This document shows, one piece after another, positions 23,824 to 32,358 of a stretch of DNA of 37,182 nucleotides (positions are counted from its first letter, which is position 1; each line of letters begins with the position of its first letter). Both the position numbers and the translations under genes were made by a program. The notes under the pieces were generated by a model. The model was not told the DNA's origin. It worked only from the letters and a program-made list of their open reading frames with translations, and did not search any database. Origin of the DNA: Anaerolineales bacterium UBA2317 (GTDB lineage Bacteria > Chloroflexota > Anaerolineae > Anaerolineales > Villigracilaceae); contig DDVH01000022.1 of NCBI GenBank assembly GCA_002345215.1, positions 80,478 to 117,659 of the forward strand, written 5' to 3'.

Positions 23824-25214
23824 TATTTTTCTTCAATCGTAATTTTGATAATCATATCACCGGGTGCGAGTGTGCCGAATTGAGCAGGGTCTCGCGGTGT
23901 GAGTTGTTCTGCAATTTCTAAACCGCTAATGACCTGACCGAAAATTGTATAGGCTCCGTTCAAATGCGCGGCAGGTGCGTAGGTGATAAAAAACTGACTG
24001 CCGTTTGTATCGGGTCCAGAGTTTGCCATGCCGACCATACCGGGCTTTGTAAATAATAAATCACTCACTTCAGTATCAAAGAAATAGCCGGGGTTGCCTC
24101 TGCCTGTTCCGCTGGGATCACCTGCTTGTGCCACAAAGCCGGGGATGACGCGATGAAACGTGACGCCATCATACCAACCCTGACGCGCCAGAAATACAAA
24201 TGAATTCACAGCCAATGGTGCTTTATCTGCAAACAATTGAATGACGATATTTCCCTTTTCAGTTTCAAGCGTGGCAACATAGGTTTTGGTCATATCAATT
24301 GTAAAGGGCGGGCATTCTGTAAATTGTTTTTTGCCCAATGCAATAATCCCAATCGTGTCGCTGATGTTTTGATAATCTAACAAAAAGAATTGCTCACCAT
24401 TGATTAAGATTAACGGAACCGCCGCGATGTTTAATCCCCTTGCCGCTTCAATACTAGACGCTAGTTTGGTCGCTGTTTCCTCAGCATTCATATCCGCTTC
24501 AAGTTGATTTGAGTCTATACCGACGCTTTCGGCTTGGCTTAATATCCACGCCTCAAATTGACTTGGATTGAGATTGACCCAATCGTTGTATCTAACAAAC
24601 AATAAATCATACATTTCCCAAAATTTATCTTGTTCGCCTGCGGCGAGGGCGGCAAGCACAGAGGCATCGGATTTATCGAGAATGTTACTTAAAGGAAGCG
24701 GACGAAATACAAAGCGTAAATCGCTGTGATTTCTCATCAACTCGACCACAATGCGAGACATTGCCAAACAGCCTTGTGATTGGAAATCGCAATATTGAAT
24801 TAAGGTGACTGAAGCGTCGGCAGGTCCAAGCGTATAATCCGCACCGCTGACAGGTGGAAATAATGAAGCGGCATTGGGCGTGGACGTGGGTGCAACGTCT
24901 AATTTTGTGCAGGTGAAGGTTTGTGGAGGTGTTGTGGGGATGATGGGACTCAACACAATTGGAACATCGGATGTGGGTGTTGATTGAGTCTGTGGTGAGC
25001 AGGCTAGTAGAAAGAAAACACTACCTAATACCAAAAATATATATACCAATGTCTTTGCGAGCCGCCTCTCTTGCACTTTGGTGGCGAAGCAATCTCCAGT
25101 TATGTTGTTACTATTTCTTATTATGGAGATTGCTTTGTCCTCTTGGTCTCGATACGCACTTTCAGTGCTACTCGACCGGTGATGACTCGCAACGACATGT
25201 TTTTTTTTCATCAT
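23823..25214 (-). CDS. Lipoprotein fusing a DsbA/thioredoxin-like domain to a cyclophilin
   Basis: 463 residues. After a signal segment ending FFLLAC (Cys72) and a Thr/Pro linker comes a thioredoxin_4/DsbA-like domain (~120-295) and then a cyclophilin-type peptidyl-prolyl isomerase (~308-460: FHRVIPGFVAQAGDPSGTG, MANSGPDTNGSQFFITY, HLNGAYTIFGQV), whose active-site residues look intact. In the DsbA domain the usual CxxC is SQGC (Ser146, Cys149), with another Cys at 142, so normal dithiol oxidase chemistry is doubtful. The first ~56 codons include a 150-bp palindromic repeat that splits the n-region from the hydrophobic core; translation may instead start at TTG 25049. ATGA overlap with the upstream peptidase gene. 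Confidence 0.9.
   Translation of the reverse strand: MMKKKHVVASHHRSSSTESAYRDQEDKAISIIRNSNNITGDCFATKVQERRLAKTLVYIFLVLGSVFFLLACSPQTQSTPTSDVPIVLSPIIPTTPPQTFTCTKLDVAPTSTPNAASLFPPVSGADYTLGPADASVTLIQYCDFQSQGCLAMSRIVVELMRNHSDLRFVFRPLPLSNILDKSDASVLAALAAGEQDKFWEMYDLLFVRYNDWVNLNPSQFEAWILSQAESVGIDSNQLEADMNAEETATKLASSIEAARGLNIAAVPLILINGEQFFLLDYQNISDTIGIIALGKKQFTECPPFTIDMTKTYVATLETEKGNIVIQLFADKAPLAVNSFVFLARQGWYDGVTFHRVIPGFVAQAGDPSGTGRGNPGYFFDTEVSDLLFTKPGMVGMANSGPDTNGSQFFITYAPAAHLNGAYTIFGQVISGLEIAEQLTPRDPAQFGTLAPGDMIIKITIEEK
25049..25198. mobile_element. 150-bp MITE-like nested palindrome inserted in a signal-peptide coding region
   Basis: Terminal repeats ATGTCTTTGCGAG (25049-25061) and CTCGCAACGACAT (25186-25198) enclose GCGAAGCAATCTCC / GGAGATTGCTTTG and a GGTCTCGATACG...ACTCGACC sub-hairpin, the same order as at 9074-9212. 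Its length is exactly 50 codons and the frame stays open. Without it the gene would begin MMKKK-x-LVYIFLVLGSVFFLLAC, an ordinary lipoprotein signal. Confidence 0.8.
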
Positions 25215-26488
25215 TGATTTAATTCTTCCTGTAATTCATCTAAAGTTGTAATCCAGCGAATGGTGTTGACGAAATCGGTGAGTGATTCACTTTGTTCGCG
25301 TAATTGCCGAACAGCAGGACCAATAGGGTCTTCGCCTGCGGCTCCGCCGGGTGCATCGGCGTAGGCACCATGAAATGCAAAATACGCTTGGTTGATTTTG
25401 CGAAGCAAATAGCCATTGCGTAAAAAGACTTGACGGCGTTCTTCCATGTAGGCTTCGGCTTCGTCAATTTTTCCTTCGGCTAATAATAAATCTGCGTTCA
25501 CTCTTGTGATATACATTTGCTCACGAAAATCAAACACGGGGCGGGGGATGTCATCGGGGTCTGGAATGTCGAAGGAAGCAGAGACAAGTTGCAGTGTAGT
25601 AGGCGAGGCGGAGATTCTTTCAGGGTAAAACTTTTCTAGCACGAGTCTGCCAATTTCATCACCAGCAATCGAAGCGGTGGTTTCATTAATCGTGCGGGTT
25701 TCAGGGTTTTCGGTATACATCAAACCCAACGGAGCGAACATCAAGTAATTGTGAATCCATTCATGCGCAATCGTATTCAGTAGCCATTCAAAATTTGTAG
25801 TGCGTGCCACCATAGTGGGGTACACGCCTACGCCGCCGATTGGCACAACCAATGTGGATGTGTTGAGACTTTTATCAATATTGGATTCAAGTATGGCGTG
25901 TTCATCAACTGTTAAATCCATGTTGAGTGAGATGTTGGCAGTTTGTTCAATACGCTCACGCGGTGAGACGATTAACGCCCACGGCAAACGCGTGGAGTGA
26001 TACCAAACATTTGGAATGGGTTGCCCGCCCGATGTTAAACCGATTTCTGCTAGCACTTGTGTAATTTGACCTTGCAGAACCGCCTCAGCCAACGGGGCAA
26101 GTTGACTTTGCCGCGTATACAGTTCATTTAATTCGGCACGCAAATCTTGTGAATAGGTTTCTTTGTCTTGGATGTTTGGGTCGGCATAAATTTGTGCGAG
26201 CAAATATTCTTTTTCTAAAATCAATTGTGTAGCGCGTAGATATTCATCTACAATTTGTTTTTGGGTAGCATGGTCTAATGTGTATGGCAAATCTACAGAT
26301 GCGGCTTGGACTTTTAAGATGGCGGCATCTATCATCCATTCGACGTAATCAAATTCAATATCGCGTGTGTAGGCACGAATTTTTTCGATTGGATTGGTGA
26401 GTGATGGGTTGCTATAGCCTGTAACCGAGGCGAGGATGATGAGGATGACGGTCACTTCTACCCCGCGCATGATGCGTTGAAATATCAT
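25211..26488 (-). CDS. Membrane-anchored HExxH zinc metallopeptidase-like protein
   Basis: 425 residues with an N-terminal hydrophobic anchor (~9-25). The extracellular part is helical. TIAHEWIHNYL (HEWIH at 242-246) is a zinc-peptidase HExxH motif. Twenty-odd residues later RTINETTASIAGDEIG supplies a Glu (269) placed like the third ligand of gluzincins. I cannot name the peptidase family more closely. The C-terminal ~100 residues are helical (EAEAYMEERRQVFLRNGYLLRKINQ). It is first in an overlapping three-gene operon with the DsbA-cyclophilin fusion and PrsW, which suggests envelope protein quality control. Confidence 0.82.
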   Translation of the reverse strand: MIFQRIMRGVEVTVILIILASVTGYSNPSLTNPIEKIRAYTRDIEFDYVEWMIDAAILKVQAASVDLPYTLDHATQKQIVDEYLRATQLILEKEYLLAQIYADPNIQDKETYSQDLRAELNELYTRQSQLAPLAEAVLQGQITQVLAEIGLTSGGQPIPNVWYHSTRLPWALIVSPRERIEQTANISLNMDLTVDEHAILESNIDKSLNTSTLVVPIGGVGVYPTMVARTTNFEWLLNTIAHEWIHNYLMFAPLGLMYTENPETRTINETTASIAGDEIGRLVLEKFYPERISASPTTLQLVSASFDIPDPDDIPRPVFDFREQMYITRVNADLLLAEGKIDEAEAYMEERRQVFLRNGYLLRKINQAYFAFHGAYADAPGGAAGEDPIGPAVRQLREQSESLTDFVNTIRWITTLDELQEELNQ

Positions 26489-26685
26489 AGATGGAGATTA
26501 TATCAGTGGGTATTAAGTGAAGATGAGCCAAATACTTCTTTAAATCTTATTATTAAACCTTCGTTAATTCCCTGTCATAACCAAGCCCACTTTTATAGAA
26601 GTGAATTAGAATGTTGAGCGAATGTAAAGAAACTTCCACAATTTCTCCACGTATATCTGGCAGAATTGTGATAATCAAAAATGCA

Positions 26686-26739
26686 GGGGCACAGCAGGTT
26701 GGAATATGGTTTTGACTACAAATCTTTCCGCTGTGCCCC
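26686..26739. repeat. GGGGCACAGC inverted repeat
   Basis: GGGGCACAGC (26686-26695) pairs with GCTGTGCCCC (26730-26739) around a 34-base AT-rich loop. It is a TTGTAGGGGC-family repeat in the divergent region between the metallopeptidase and macA-like genes. The rest of 26489-26778 is AT-rich with no gene; a promoter for the export operon must lie here but none is clear. Confidence 0.6.
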
Positions 26740-26778
26740 AACAAATAAAAGTAGCATCCTCTGGAGGACTATAAATCA

Positions 26779-28041
26779 ATGAAACAATTTTTTGCAAGGT
26801 TTTCTCGGCGCACATGGATCATCATTGGCGTAGTAGCCGTGATTTTATTATGCGTGGTCATTTCAAGCCTAAACAGTGGTGAAGAACCCATTTATCAAAC
26901 CAGCGCAGTAGAAAGTGGCAATTTGCAAGCCTTTGTGGGCGCAACGGGTACTGTGCGTGCCAAACAAAGCGCAAATTTACTTTGGCAAACCACTGGCATT
27001 GTCGAGTCGGTCAACGCCGAAATTGGTGACGTGGTAACCAAAGACACCATCTTGGCAAATTTGAGCAAGACCTCTTTGAATCAAAGTGTTATTTTGGCAG
27101 AAGCCGATTTGGTGAGTGCCCAACGCGATTTAGATAATCTGCTCAACTCCAATACCGCGTTGCTCGAAGCCGAACAAGCCGTAGATGATGCCGAAGAAGC
27201 GTATCAAAAAGCGTATAACTGGCGTATCGAATTGAATGGCAAAATTGACATCAAAGAATATGTGCAAGACCAATTTGGTAATCTGAAATTAAAAGAATAT
27301 CGAGGCTATGCTAGTGAAGAGACGATTGCCCAAGCCGATAGAGATTTAGCATTGGCAGAAGCCAGATTAAATGATGCTCGCCGTGAATACGAACGTTTAT
27401 TACAAGGTGAAGATTCTGCCGAAGTTGCCGCCGCAAAAGCACGCGTCGAAGCCGCTCAAGCTACATTGAATCAAGCCTATTTAACCGCGCCGTTCAATGG
27501 CACCATTACCCAAGCCAGTTTGGTAGAAGGTGACCAAGTGACTGCCGGTACAGCGGGCTTTCGTATTGATGACCTTTCCAGTTTATTGGTAGATGTGCAA
27601 GTTTCAGAAGTTGATATTAATAACGTCAGCGTTGGTCAAGCGGCTACTTTAACTTTTGATGCTATTCTGGATAAAACTTATCAAGGCGTTGTCGTACAAG
27701 TGGGGCAGGCAGGTGAAACCGTGCAAGGTGTGGTCAGTTTCACCGTTACGGTTGAATTAACCGATGCAGATGAACTCGTCAAACCCGGTATGACAACCGC
27801 CGTCAACATTGTGGTTGAAGAAGTGCAAGATGTGATATTGATTCCGAATCGCGCTGTGCGATTGATTGATGGTCAACGTGTGGTGTACGTCCTTCGAGAT
27901 AACCAACCGCTTCCGATTACGGTGACACTTGGTGCTTCATCCGACACATTTTCTGAACTTGCTAGCGGCGATATTAACGAAGGCGATTTGATTATCCTAA
28001 ATCCACCGGCGCAATTTGGCGGTCCGTTCGGCGGAGGTTAA
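26779..28041 (+). CDS. MacA/HlyD-type membrane fusion adaptor
   Basis: 420 residues. An N-terminal membrane anchor (~12-31) is followed by a split lipoyl/barrel-sandwich domain (QAFVGATGTVRAKQSANLLWQ ... YLTAPFNGTITQASLVEGDQV). Between them is a long alpha-helical hairpin rich in AxxAL repeats (~95-235). Beta-barrel and membrane-proximal domains follow to about 400. In monoderm-like envelopes such adaptors work with MacB-type permeases without an outer-membrane channel. GGAGG lies 11 bases upstream of the ATG. It is the first gene of a four-gene operon. Confidence 0.92.
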   Translation: MKQFFARFSRRTWIIIGVVAVILLCVVISSLNSGEEPIYQTSAVESGNLQAFVGATGTVRAKQSANLLWQTTGIVESVNAEIGDVVTKDTILANLSKTSLNQSVILAEADLVSAQRDLDNLLNSNTALLEAEQAVDDAEEAYQKAYNWRIELNGKIDIKEYVQDQFGNLKLKEYRGYASEETIAQADRDLALAEARLNDARREYERLLQGEDSAEVAAAKARVEAAQATLNQAYLTAPFNGTITQASLVEGDQVTAGTAGFRIDDLSSLLVDVQVSEVDINNVSVGQAATLTFDAILDKTYQGVVVQVGQAGETVQGVVSFTVTVELTDADELVKPGMTTAVNIVVEEVQDVILIPNRAVRLIDGQRVVYVLRDNQPLPITVTLGASSDTFSELASGDINEGDLIILNPPAQFGGPFGGG

Positions 28042-28042
28042 T

Positions 28043-28747
28043 ATGACCGATTGGGTGGTGCAAGCCAAAGACTTAGTCAAAACCTATATGATGGGCGAGT
28101 TTGAGGTCAATGCTTTGCGTGGTGTTTCCTTCAACATCAAACGCGGTGAAATCGTATCCATTATGGGACCTTCCGGCTCCGGTAAATCTACCATGATGAA
28201 TACGCTTGGATGTTTAGATAGACCCACCTCCGGCGAATATATTTTAGATGGCGAATCCGTTGCAGAGATGGACGATGACCAACTCGCTAGTGTGCGTAAT
28301 CGTAAAATCGGATTTGTGTTTCAAAGTTTCAACTTGCTTTCACGGCTGACTGCCGTAGGGAATGTAGAGCTTCCGCTCCGCTACGCAGGCATTACCGAAG
28401 GAAGACGCGCCAAAGCACAAGCCGCTTTAGAAGCGGTGGGTCTCAAAGAAAGAATGAATCATCGTCCGTATGAATTATCGGGTGGTCAACAACAACGCGT
28501 TGCCATTGCAAGGTCATTGGTCAACGACCCTGCCATCATCATGGCAGATGAGCCGACAGGAAATTTAGATTCTAAAGTGGGCAAAGAGATTATGAATTTA
28601 TTGTTGAACCTCAACAAAGAACGTGGCACAACTTTAATCATCGTAACGCATGATGCCAATGTTGCAGAACAAACGCAACGCGTGATTCGTTTGCGTGATG
28701 GTGAACTCGACCCTGATTATGATGTGACCACAGGCAGGAAGAAATGA
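28043..28747 (+). CDS. MacB-type ABC transporter ATP-binding protein
   Basis: ATG 28043 is chosen over an in-frame ATG nine codons earlier because GGAGG lies just before it and it follows the adaptor stop by one base. The 234-residue ATPase has Walker A GPSGSGKST (42-50), signature LSGGQQQR and Walker B IIMADEPTGNLDS. It belongs to the LolD/MacB clade that powers mechanotransmission rather than channel transport. The stop overlaps the permease start (ATGA). Confidence 0.96.
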   Translation: MTDWVVQAKDLVKTYMMGEFEVNALRGVSFNIKRGEIVSIMGPSGSGKSTMMNTLGCLDRPTSGEYILDGESVAEMDDDQLASVRNRKIGFVFQSFNLLSRLTAVGNVELPLRYAGITEGRRAKAQAALEAVGLKERMNHRPYELSGGQQQRVAIARSLVNDPAIIMADEPTGNLDSKVGKEIMNLLLNLNKERGTTLIIVTHDANVAEQTQRVIRLRDGELDPDYDVTTGRKK

Positions 28748-30003
28748 CTTTTACTCAAGCCTTATTTGAAGCCTTAGAAAGTTTGAACGGCAATAAAATG
28801 CGGTCAGGCTTAACCGTGTTAGGTATTGTGATTGGTGTTGCGGCAGTGATTGCTATGTTAGCAGTCGGCAATGGCGCGCAAGCCTCTATCACTGGTTCTA
28901 TTTCAAGTATCGGTACAAATTTATTATTTGTATTTAGCGGTTCGCCACAACAAGGTCCGCAGGAAGGACCGGGAAGCCAACGTAGTGGAAATAATATTCG
29001 TCCGCTGACATTATCAGATGCAAACGCCATCGCAGACCCACTTTCTGCACCGTCTGTTCAGCAAGTTGCCCCTACATTAGAAGGTAATGCTTTGCTTACT
29101 TTTGCGGGAGAAAATACAACTGCCACACTTTCCGGTATTACCCCCGAATATTTTGATGTACGAAATTTAGAAATGGCTGAGGGCGAGTTTATCAATCAAG
29201 AACACGTTTTAGGAAGAATGTCTGTCGTGGTGCTTGGACCCGAAGCCGCTATTTCATTATTTGGTCGGGCTGATGGCATCGTCGGTGAAACGATTCGGAT
29301 TGAAGGTCAACCATTTCGTGTGGTTGGTGTTTTGGTCGCCAGAGGTGGTGGTGCCTTCGGTAGTGAAGATAATAGTTCATACATTCCATTTAGTACTGCA
29401 CAATCTCGTTTAATTCGGCGTGGCGCACGCGACCAAGTGGATGTGATTTATGTGCAAGCCATTTCAGCCGAAGCCGTGCCACAAGCTGTGGAAGAAATTT
29501 CAAGCATCATTCGTCAACGCCACCGCACACCAGTTGGTTTTGATGATTTTACAGTTTTCACCCAAGCCGATTTTCTAACCATCTTTGAATCTATTACGGG
29601 CGTATTGACCATCTTTTTAGGTGGGATTGCCGGCATTTCATTACTCGTCGGTGGTATTGGCATTATGAACATTATGCTGGTCTCGGTCACTGAACGAACG
29701 CGCGAGATTGGTTTAAGAAAAGCACTTGGCGCGCGTAAAAAAGATATTCTGCTTCAATTCCTAACTGAATCATCCTTGTTAAGTTTTATCGGTGGTGTTA
29801 TCGGTATTATGTTCGGCTGGTTAATTGCTTATATCGTTGGTCAAGTGGCGATTGCGTCTGGCACAAACTTTGTCCCCATCGTCGGCGCAGATGCCATTAT
29901 TCTTTCTACAACATTCTCAGCCGTTATCGGCTTGTTCTTTGGTATTTACCCTGCTAGCCGTGCCGCCAACCTCGAACCCGTCGAAGCACTTCGTTATGAG
30001 TAG
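28744..30003 (+). CDS. MacB-type ABC permease with periplasmic core and FtsX domain
   Basis: 419 residues. An N-terminal span (~20-42; SGLTVLGIVIGVAAVIAMLAVG) is followed by a MacB_PCD extracytoplasmic domain (~45-275) and three C-terminal FtsX-type spans with GGIGIMNIMLVSVTERTREIG and LGARKKDI, typical of MacB. This is a half-transporter that dimerises. Substrates of the family include antibiotics, lipoproteins and peptides; none can be assigned. The gene end overlaps the SH3 lipoprotein start by 8 bases. Confidence 0.95.
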   Translation: MTFTQALFEALESLNGNKMRSGLTVLGIVIGVAAVIAMLAVGNGAQASITGSISSIGTNLLFVFSGSPQQGPQEGPGSQRSGNNIRPLTLSDANAIADPLSAPSVQQVAPTLEGNALLTFAGENTTATLSGITPEYFDVRNLEMAEGEFINQEHVLGRMSVVVLGPEAAISLFGRADGIVGETIRIEGQPFRVVGVLVARGGGAFGSEDNSSYIPFSTAQSRLIRRGARDQVDVIYVQAISAEAVPQAVEEISSIIRQRHRTPVGFDDFTVFTQADFLTIFESITGVLTIFLGGIAGISLLVGGIGIMNIMLVSVTERTREIGLRKALGARKKDILLQFLTESSLLSFIGGVIGIMFGWLIAYIVGQVAIASGTNFVPIVGADAIILSTTFSAVIGLFFGIYPASRAANLEPVEALRYE

Positions 30004-30679
30004 CTTTAAGAAAATAACAAGCATCCTTTTGATATTTTTTTTGATTGGATGTATGCCTCAAAATTTGAGCGTAGACGGTGGACAGGAGACGGTGACACCT
30101 ACGGTCTACCGTCCACCGTCCACTAACACGCCTCAACCTACGGTGACAGTTGCTCCTACATCTACACAGTTGTCTACGCCTCAACCAAATGTGACGATTA
30201 CAGCAGTGGGTGGCAACATCTACATCCGCCGCGGACCGGACTTGGCTTACAACCGCATTGGCGTTTTGAAAAAGGGAGAAAGCGCCCAAGTGATTGCACA
30301 AGATGTGTTATCAAACTGGGTGCAAATCAATATCCCCAACACAGAATTAACAGGCTGGGTTTCAGTGATGACTCAATATTCTGAAATCAGCGGTGATTTG
30401 AAAACCTTGCCGAATTTTACATTTACTGATTATCCAAAACCAGCCTACATCAAAAACTGCACAGAACATGTTTTATTGGTGATGCCCGGTGAATATTATT
30501 TAGAAAATTTATTTACTAATGCCCAATACCTCAATGAAGTGCGCGTTGATTCAGGCGTGTATTCCATTTATGATGTCACCCTGCCAGATGAGCCTTTAAT
30601 CCAAACTGTGGATATGCAAGAAGGTGAAACTGCCTATATCACGGTCAATGGGTTGGGTGAAACGCACAAATGCCCGTAA
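29996..30679 (+). CDS. SH3-domain lipoprotein
   Basis: ATG 29996, overlapping the permease 3' end, yields MSSFKKITSILLIFFLIGC, a clean lipoprotein signal with lipobox LIGC; starts further upstream lie within the permease gene. A Thr/Pro linker (~25-60) leads to a bacterial SH3 domain (~60-125: IYIRRGPDLAYNRIGVLKKG, TGWVS), then an ~100-residue beta-rich domain with a Cys near each end. The linker is encoded partly by a dispersed GTAGAC repeat (30071-30123). SH3b domains commonly bind peptidoglycan or envelope peptides. Being fourth in the export operon, it may act outside the cell with the transporter. Confidence 0.85.
   Translation: MSSFKKITSILLIFFLIGCMPQNLSVDGGQETVTPTVYRPPSTNTPQPTVTVAPTSTQLSTPQPNVTITAVGGNIYIRRGPDLAYNRIGVLKKGESAQVIAQDVLSNWVQINIPNTELTGWVSVMTQYSEISGDLKTLPNFTFTDYPKPAYIKNCTEHVLLVMPGEYYLENLFTNAQYLNEVRVDSGVYSIYDVTLPDEPLIQTVDMQEGETAYITVNGLGETHKCP
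30071..30123. repeat. GTAGACGGTGGAC-type palindromic repeat inside a coding region
   Basis: GTAGACGGTGGACAGGAGAC on the left matches, about 19 of 23 positions, the complement of the right part (ACGGTCTACCGTCCACCGTC). A related sequence lies at 19983-20008. Here it encodes the start of the lipoprotein linker. Confidence 0.65.
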
Positions 30680-30681
30680 TG

Positions 30682-30714
30682 TAAATCTCTCTCTTCTGGA
30701 GAGAGATTTTTATT
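30682..30714 (+). terminator. Intrinsic terminator of the export operon
   Basis: AAATCTCTCTC and GAGAGAGATTT form the stem around TTCTG, followed by a T-rich tail. Confidence 0.88.
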
Positions 30715-30802
30715 TTGGAATATAATTGGCTGAGATAATGCCTCAAGAAAACAGAAGCAATCATCCCCGAAGTATGAAGCGGAAAAAATCTAAGGAGAAA
30801 CT

Positions 30803-32299
30803 ATGTCTGATAAATTAAATCGCTTGAAAGAAATTATAGGTGAAGTCTCGGACTTAGGTCGTGCATCGAGTGTGTTGGGTTGGGACCAGCAAGTGAATAT
30901 GCCGCCGATGGGTGCTGAGGCGCGTGGTCAACAATTGGCAACGCTCGGAAAAATTGCTCAAGAAAAATTCACCTCGGATGAAATGGGCAAATTGTTGGAA
31001 GATTTGCAAAAAGAGTATCAAGATGCTGAAACAGATGACGGCGCAATGATTCGCGTTACTGCGCGAAATTATGACAAAGCCAAACGTGTGCCATCCTCTT
31101 TTGTGGCAGAACAAGCCGTTGCCGCATCGAAAGCGTTTGAAGCGTGGGTGGAAGCAAAAAAGAAATCAGACTTCAAAATCTTTTTGCCGTTTTTAGAAAA
31201 AAATGTTGAGTTGGTGAAGAAATATGTTTCGTTCTTCCCACCAGCAGACCATCCGTATGATGTGTTGTTGGATGATTATGAACCCGGGATGAAGACTTCT
31301 GAAGTGCAAGAAATTTTTGGCAATTTGCGCCCCAAGCAAGTGGAATTGATTAAAGCCATCAGCGAAGCCAAACAAGTGAAAGATAAATTTTTGCACAAGA
31401 AGTACAACGAAGAAAAATTATGGAAGTTTAGTGAAAAAATTATTTCTAAATTTGGTTACGATTTTAATCGCGGACGACAAGACAAAGCCCCGCATCCATT
31501 TGAAACTACGTTTAGCGTGAATGATGTGCGCATCACAAATCGTTATGAAACAGAAAACCCGATGGCGACATTATTCAGTGCCATGCACGAATGCGGACAC
31601 GCTTTGTACGAATTAGGTGTTAACCCCGCGTATGAAAGAACTTCGTTAGAGAGTGGGACATCTCTAGCAATTCACGAATCACAATCGCGCATGTGGGAGA
31701 ACATGGTTGGACGTTCGCTTCCATTTTGGGAACATTTTTACCCCGATTTGAAGAAAACATTTTCATCTCAACTTGAAGATGTAAAACTTAAACAATTTTA
31801 TAAAGCCATCAACAAAGTGCAACCTTCATTGATTCGCGTGAATGCGGATGAGGCTACCTACAATTTACACATCATGCTTCGGCTTGAAATTGAAATCGGC
31901 ATGGTGGATGGAAGCATTCGCATTAAAGATTTGCCTGAAATTTGGAACACAAAATTCAAAGAATATCTCGGCATTACTCCGCCAAATGATGCACAAGGTG
32001 TTTTGCAAGATATTCATTGGTCGTATGGTTCCATCGGCTATTTCTCAACCTACGCGCTTGGTAATATCGTCTCGGCGCAGTTGTGGGAAAAAATCAGAAA
32101 AGATATCAAAAATCTTGATGACCTAACCCGAAAAGGTAAGTTTGAAAAATTGCGCGAATGGTTACGCGTCAACATTCATCAATATGGTCACAAGTATGAC
32201 CCGCAAGATATTGTTCAAAAAGTGACGGGTTCAAGAATTGATTCGGCCGCGTATGTTCGTTACTTGATGAAAAAATTTAGTGAAATTTACGATTTGTAA
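30803..32299 (+). CDS. Carboxypeptidase Taq (M32 family metallocarboxypeptidase)
   Basis: 498 residues, the normal M32 length. HPFETTFSVNDVRITNRY, the zinc motif MHECGH (HECGH 262-266) and HESQSRMWEN (291-300), the third-ligand box specific to M32, are all present. The enzyme removes C-terminal residues from peptides in the cytoplasm; no signal peptide is seen. AAGGAG lies 7 bases before the ATG. It follows a terminator and is probably the first gene of its own transcript. Confidence 0.95.
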   Translation: MSDKLNRLKEIIGEVSDLGRASSVLGWDQQVNMPPMGAEARGQQLATLGKIAQEKFTSDEMGKLLEDLQKEYQDAETDDGAMIRVTARNYDKAKRVPSSFVAEQAVAASKAFEAWVEAKKKSDFKIFLPFLEKNVELVKKYVSFFPPADHPYDVLLDDYEPGMKTSEVQEIFGNLRPKQVELIKAISEAKQVKDKFLHKKYNEEKLWKFSEKIISKFGYDFNRGRQDKAPHPFETTFSVNDVRITNRYETENPMATLFSAMHECGHALYELGVNPAYERTSLESGTSLAIHESQSRMWENMVGRSLPFWEHFYPDLKKTFSSQLEDVKLKQFYKAINKVQPSLIRVNADEATYNLHIMLRLEIEIGMVDGSIRIKDLPEIWNTKFKEYLGITPPNDAQGVLQDIHWSYGSIGYFSTYALGNIVSAQLWEKIRKDIKNLDDLTRKGKFEKLREWLRVNIHQYGHKYDPQDIVQKVTGSRIDSAAYVRYLMKKFSEIYDL

Positions 32300-32315
32300 T
32301 ATTGATTAGAAAATA

Positions 32316-32347
32316 TTTTGTAGGGGCGACGCATGCGTCGCCCTTTT
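32316..32347. repeat. TTGTAGGGGC-family palindrome / terminator
   Basis: A perfect 20-bp palindrome, GGGCGACGCATGCGTCGCCC (32324-32343), followed by TTTTATTTT. It probably terminates the carboxypeptidase transcript and is one of several gene-end repeats of this family. Confidence 0.75.
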
Positions 32348-32358
32348 ATTTTGGATAT

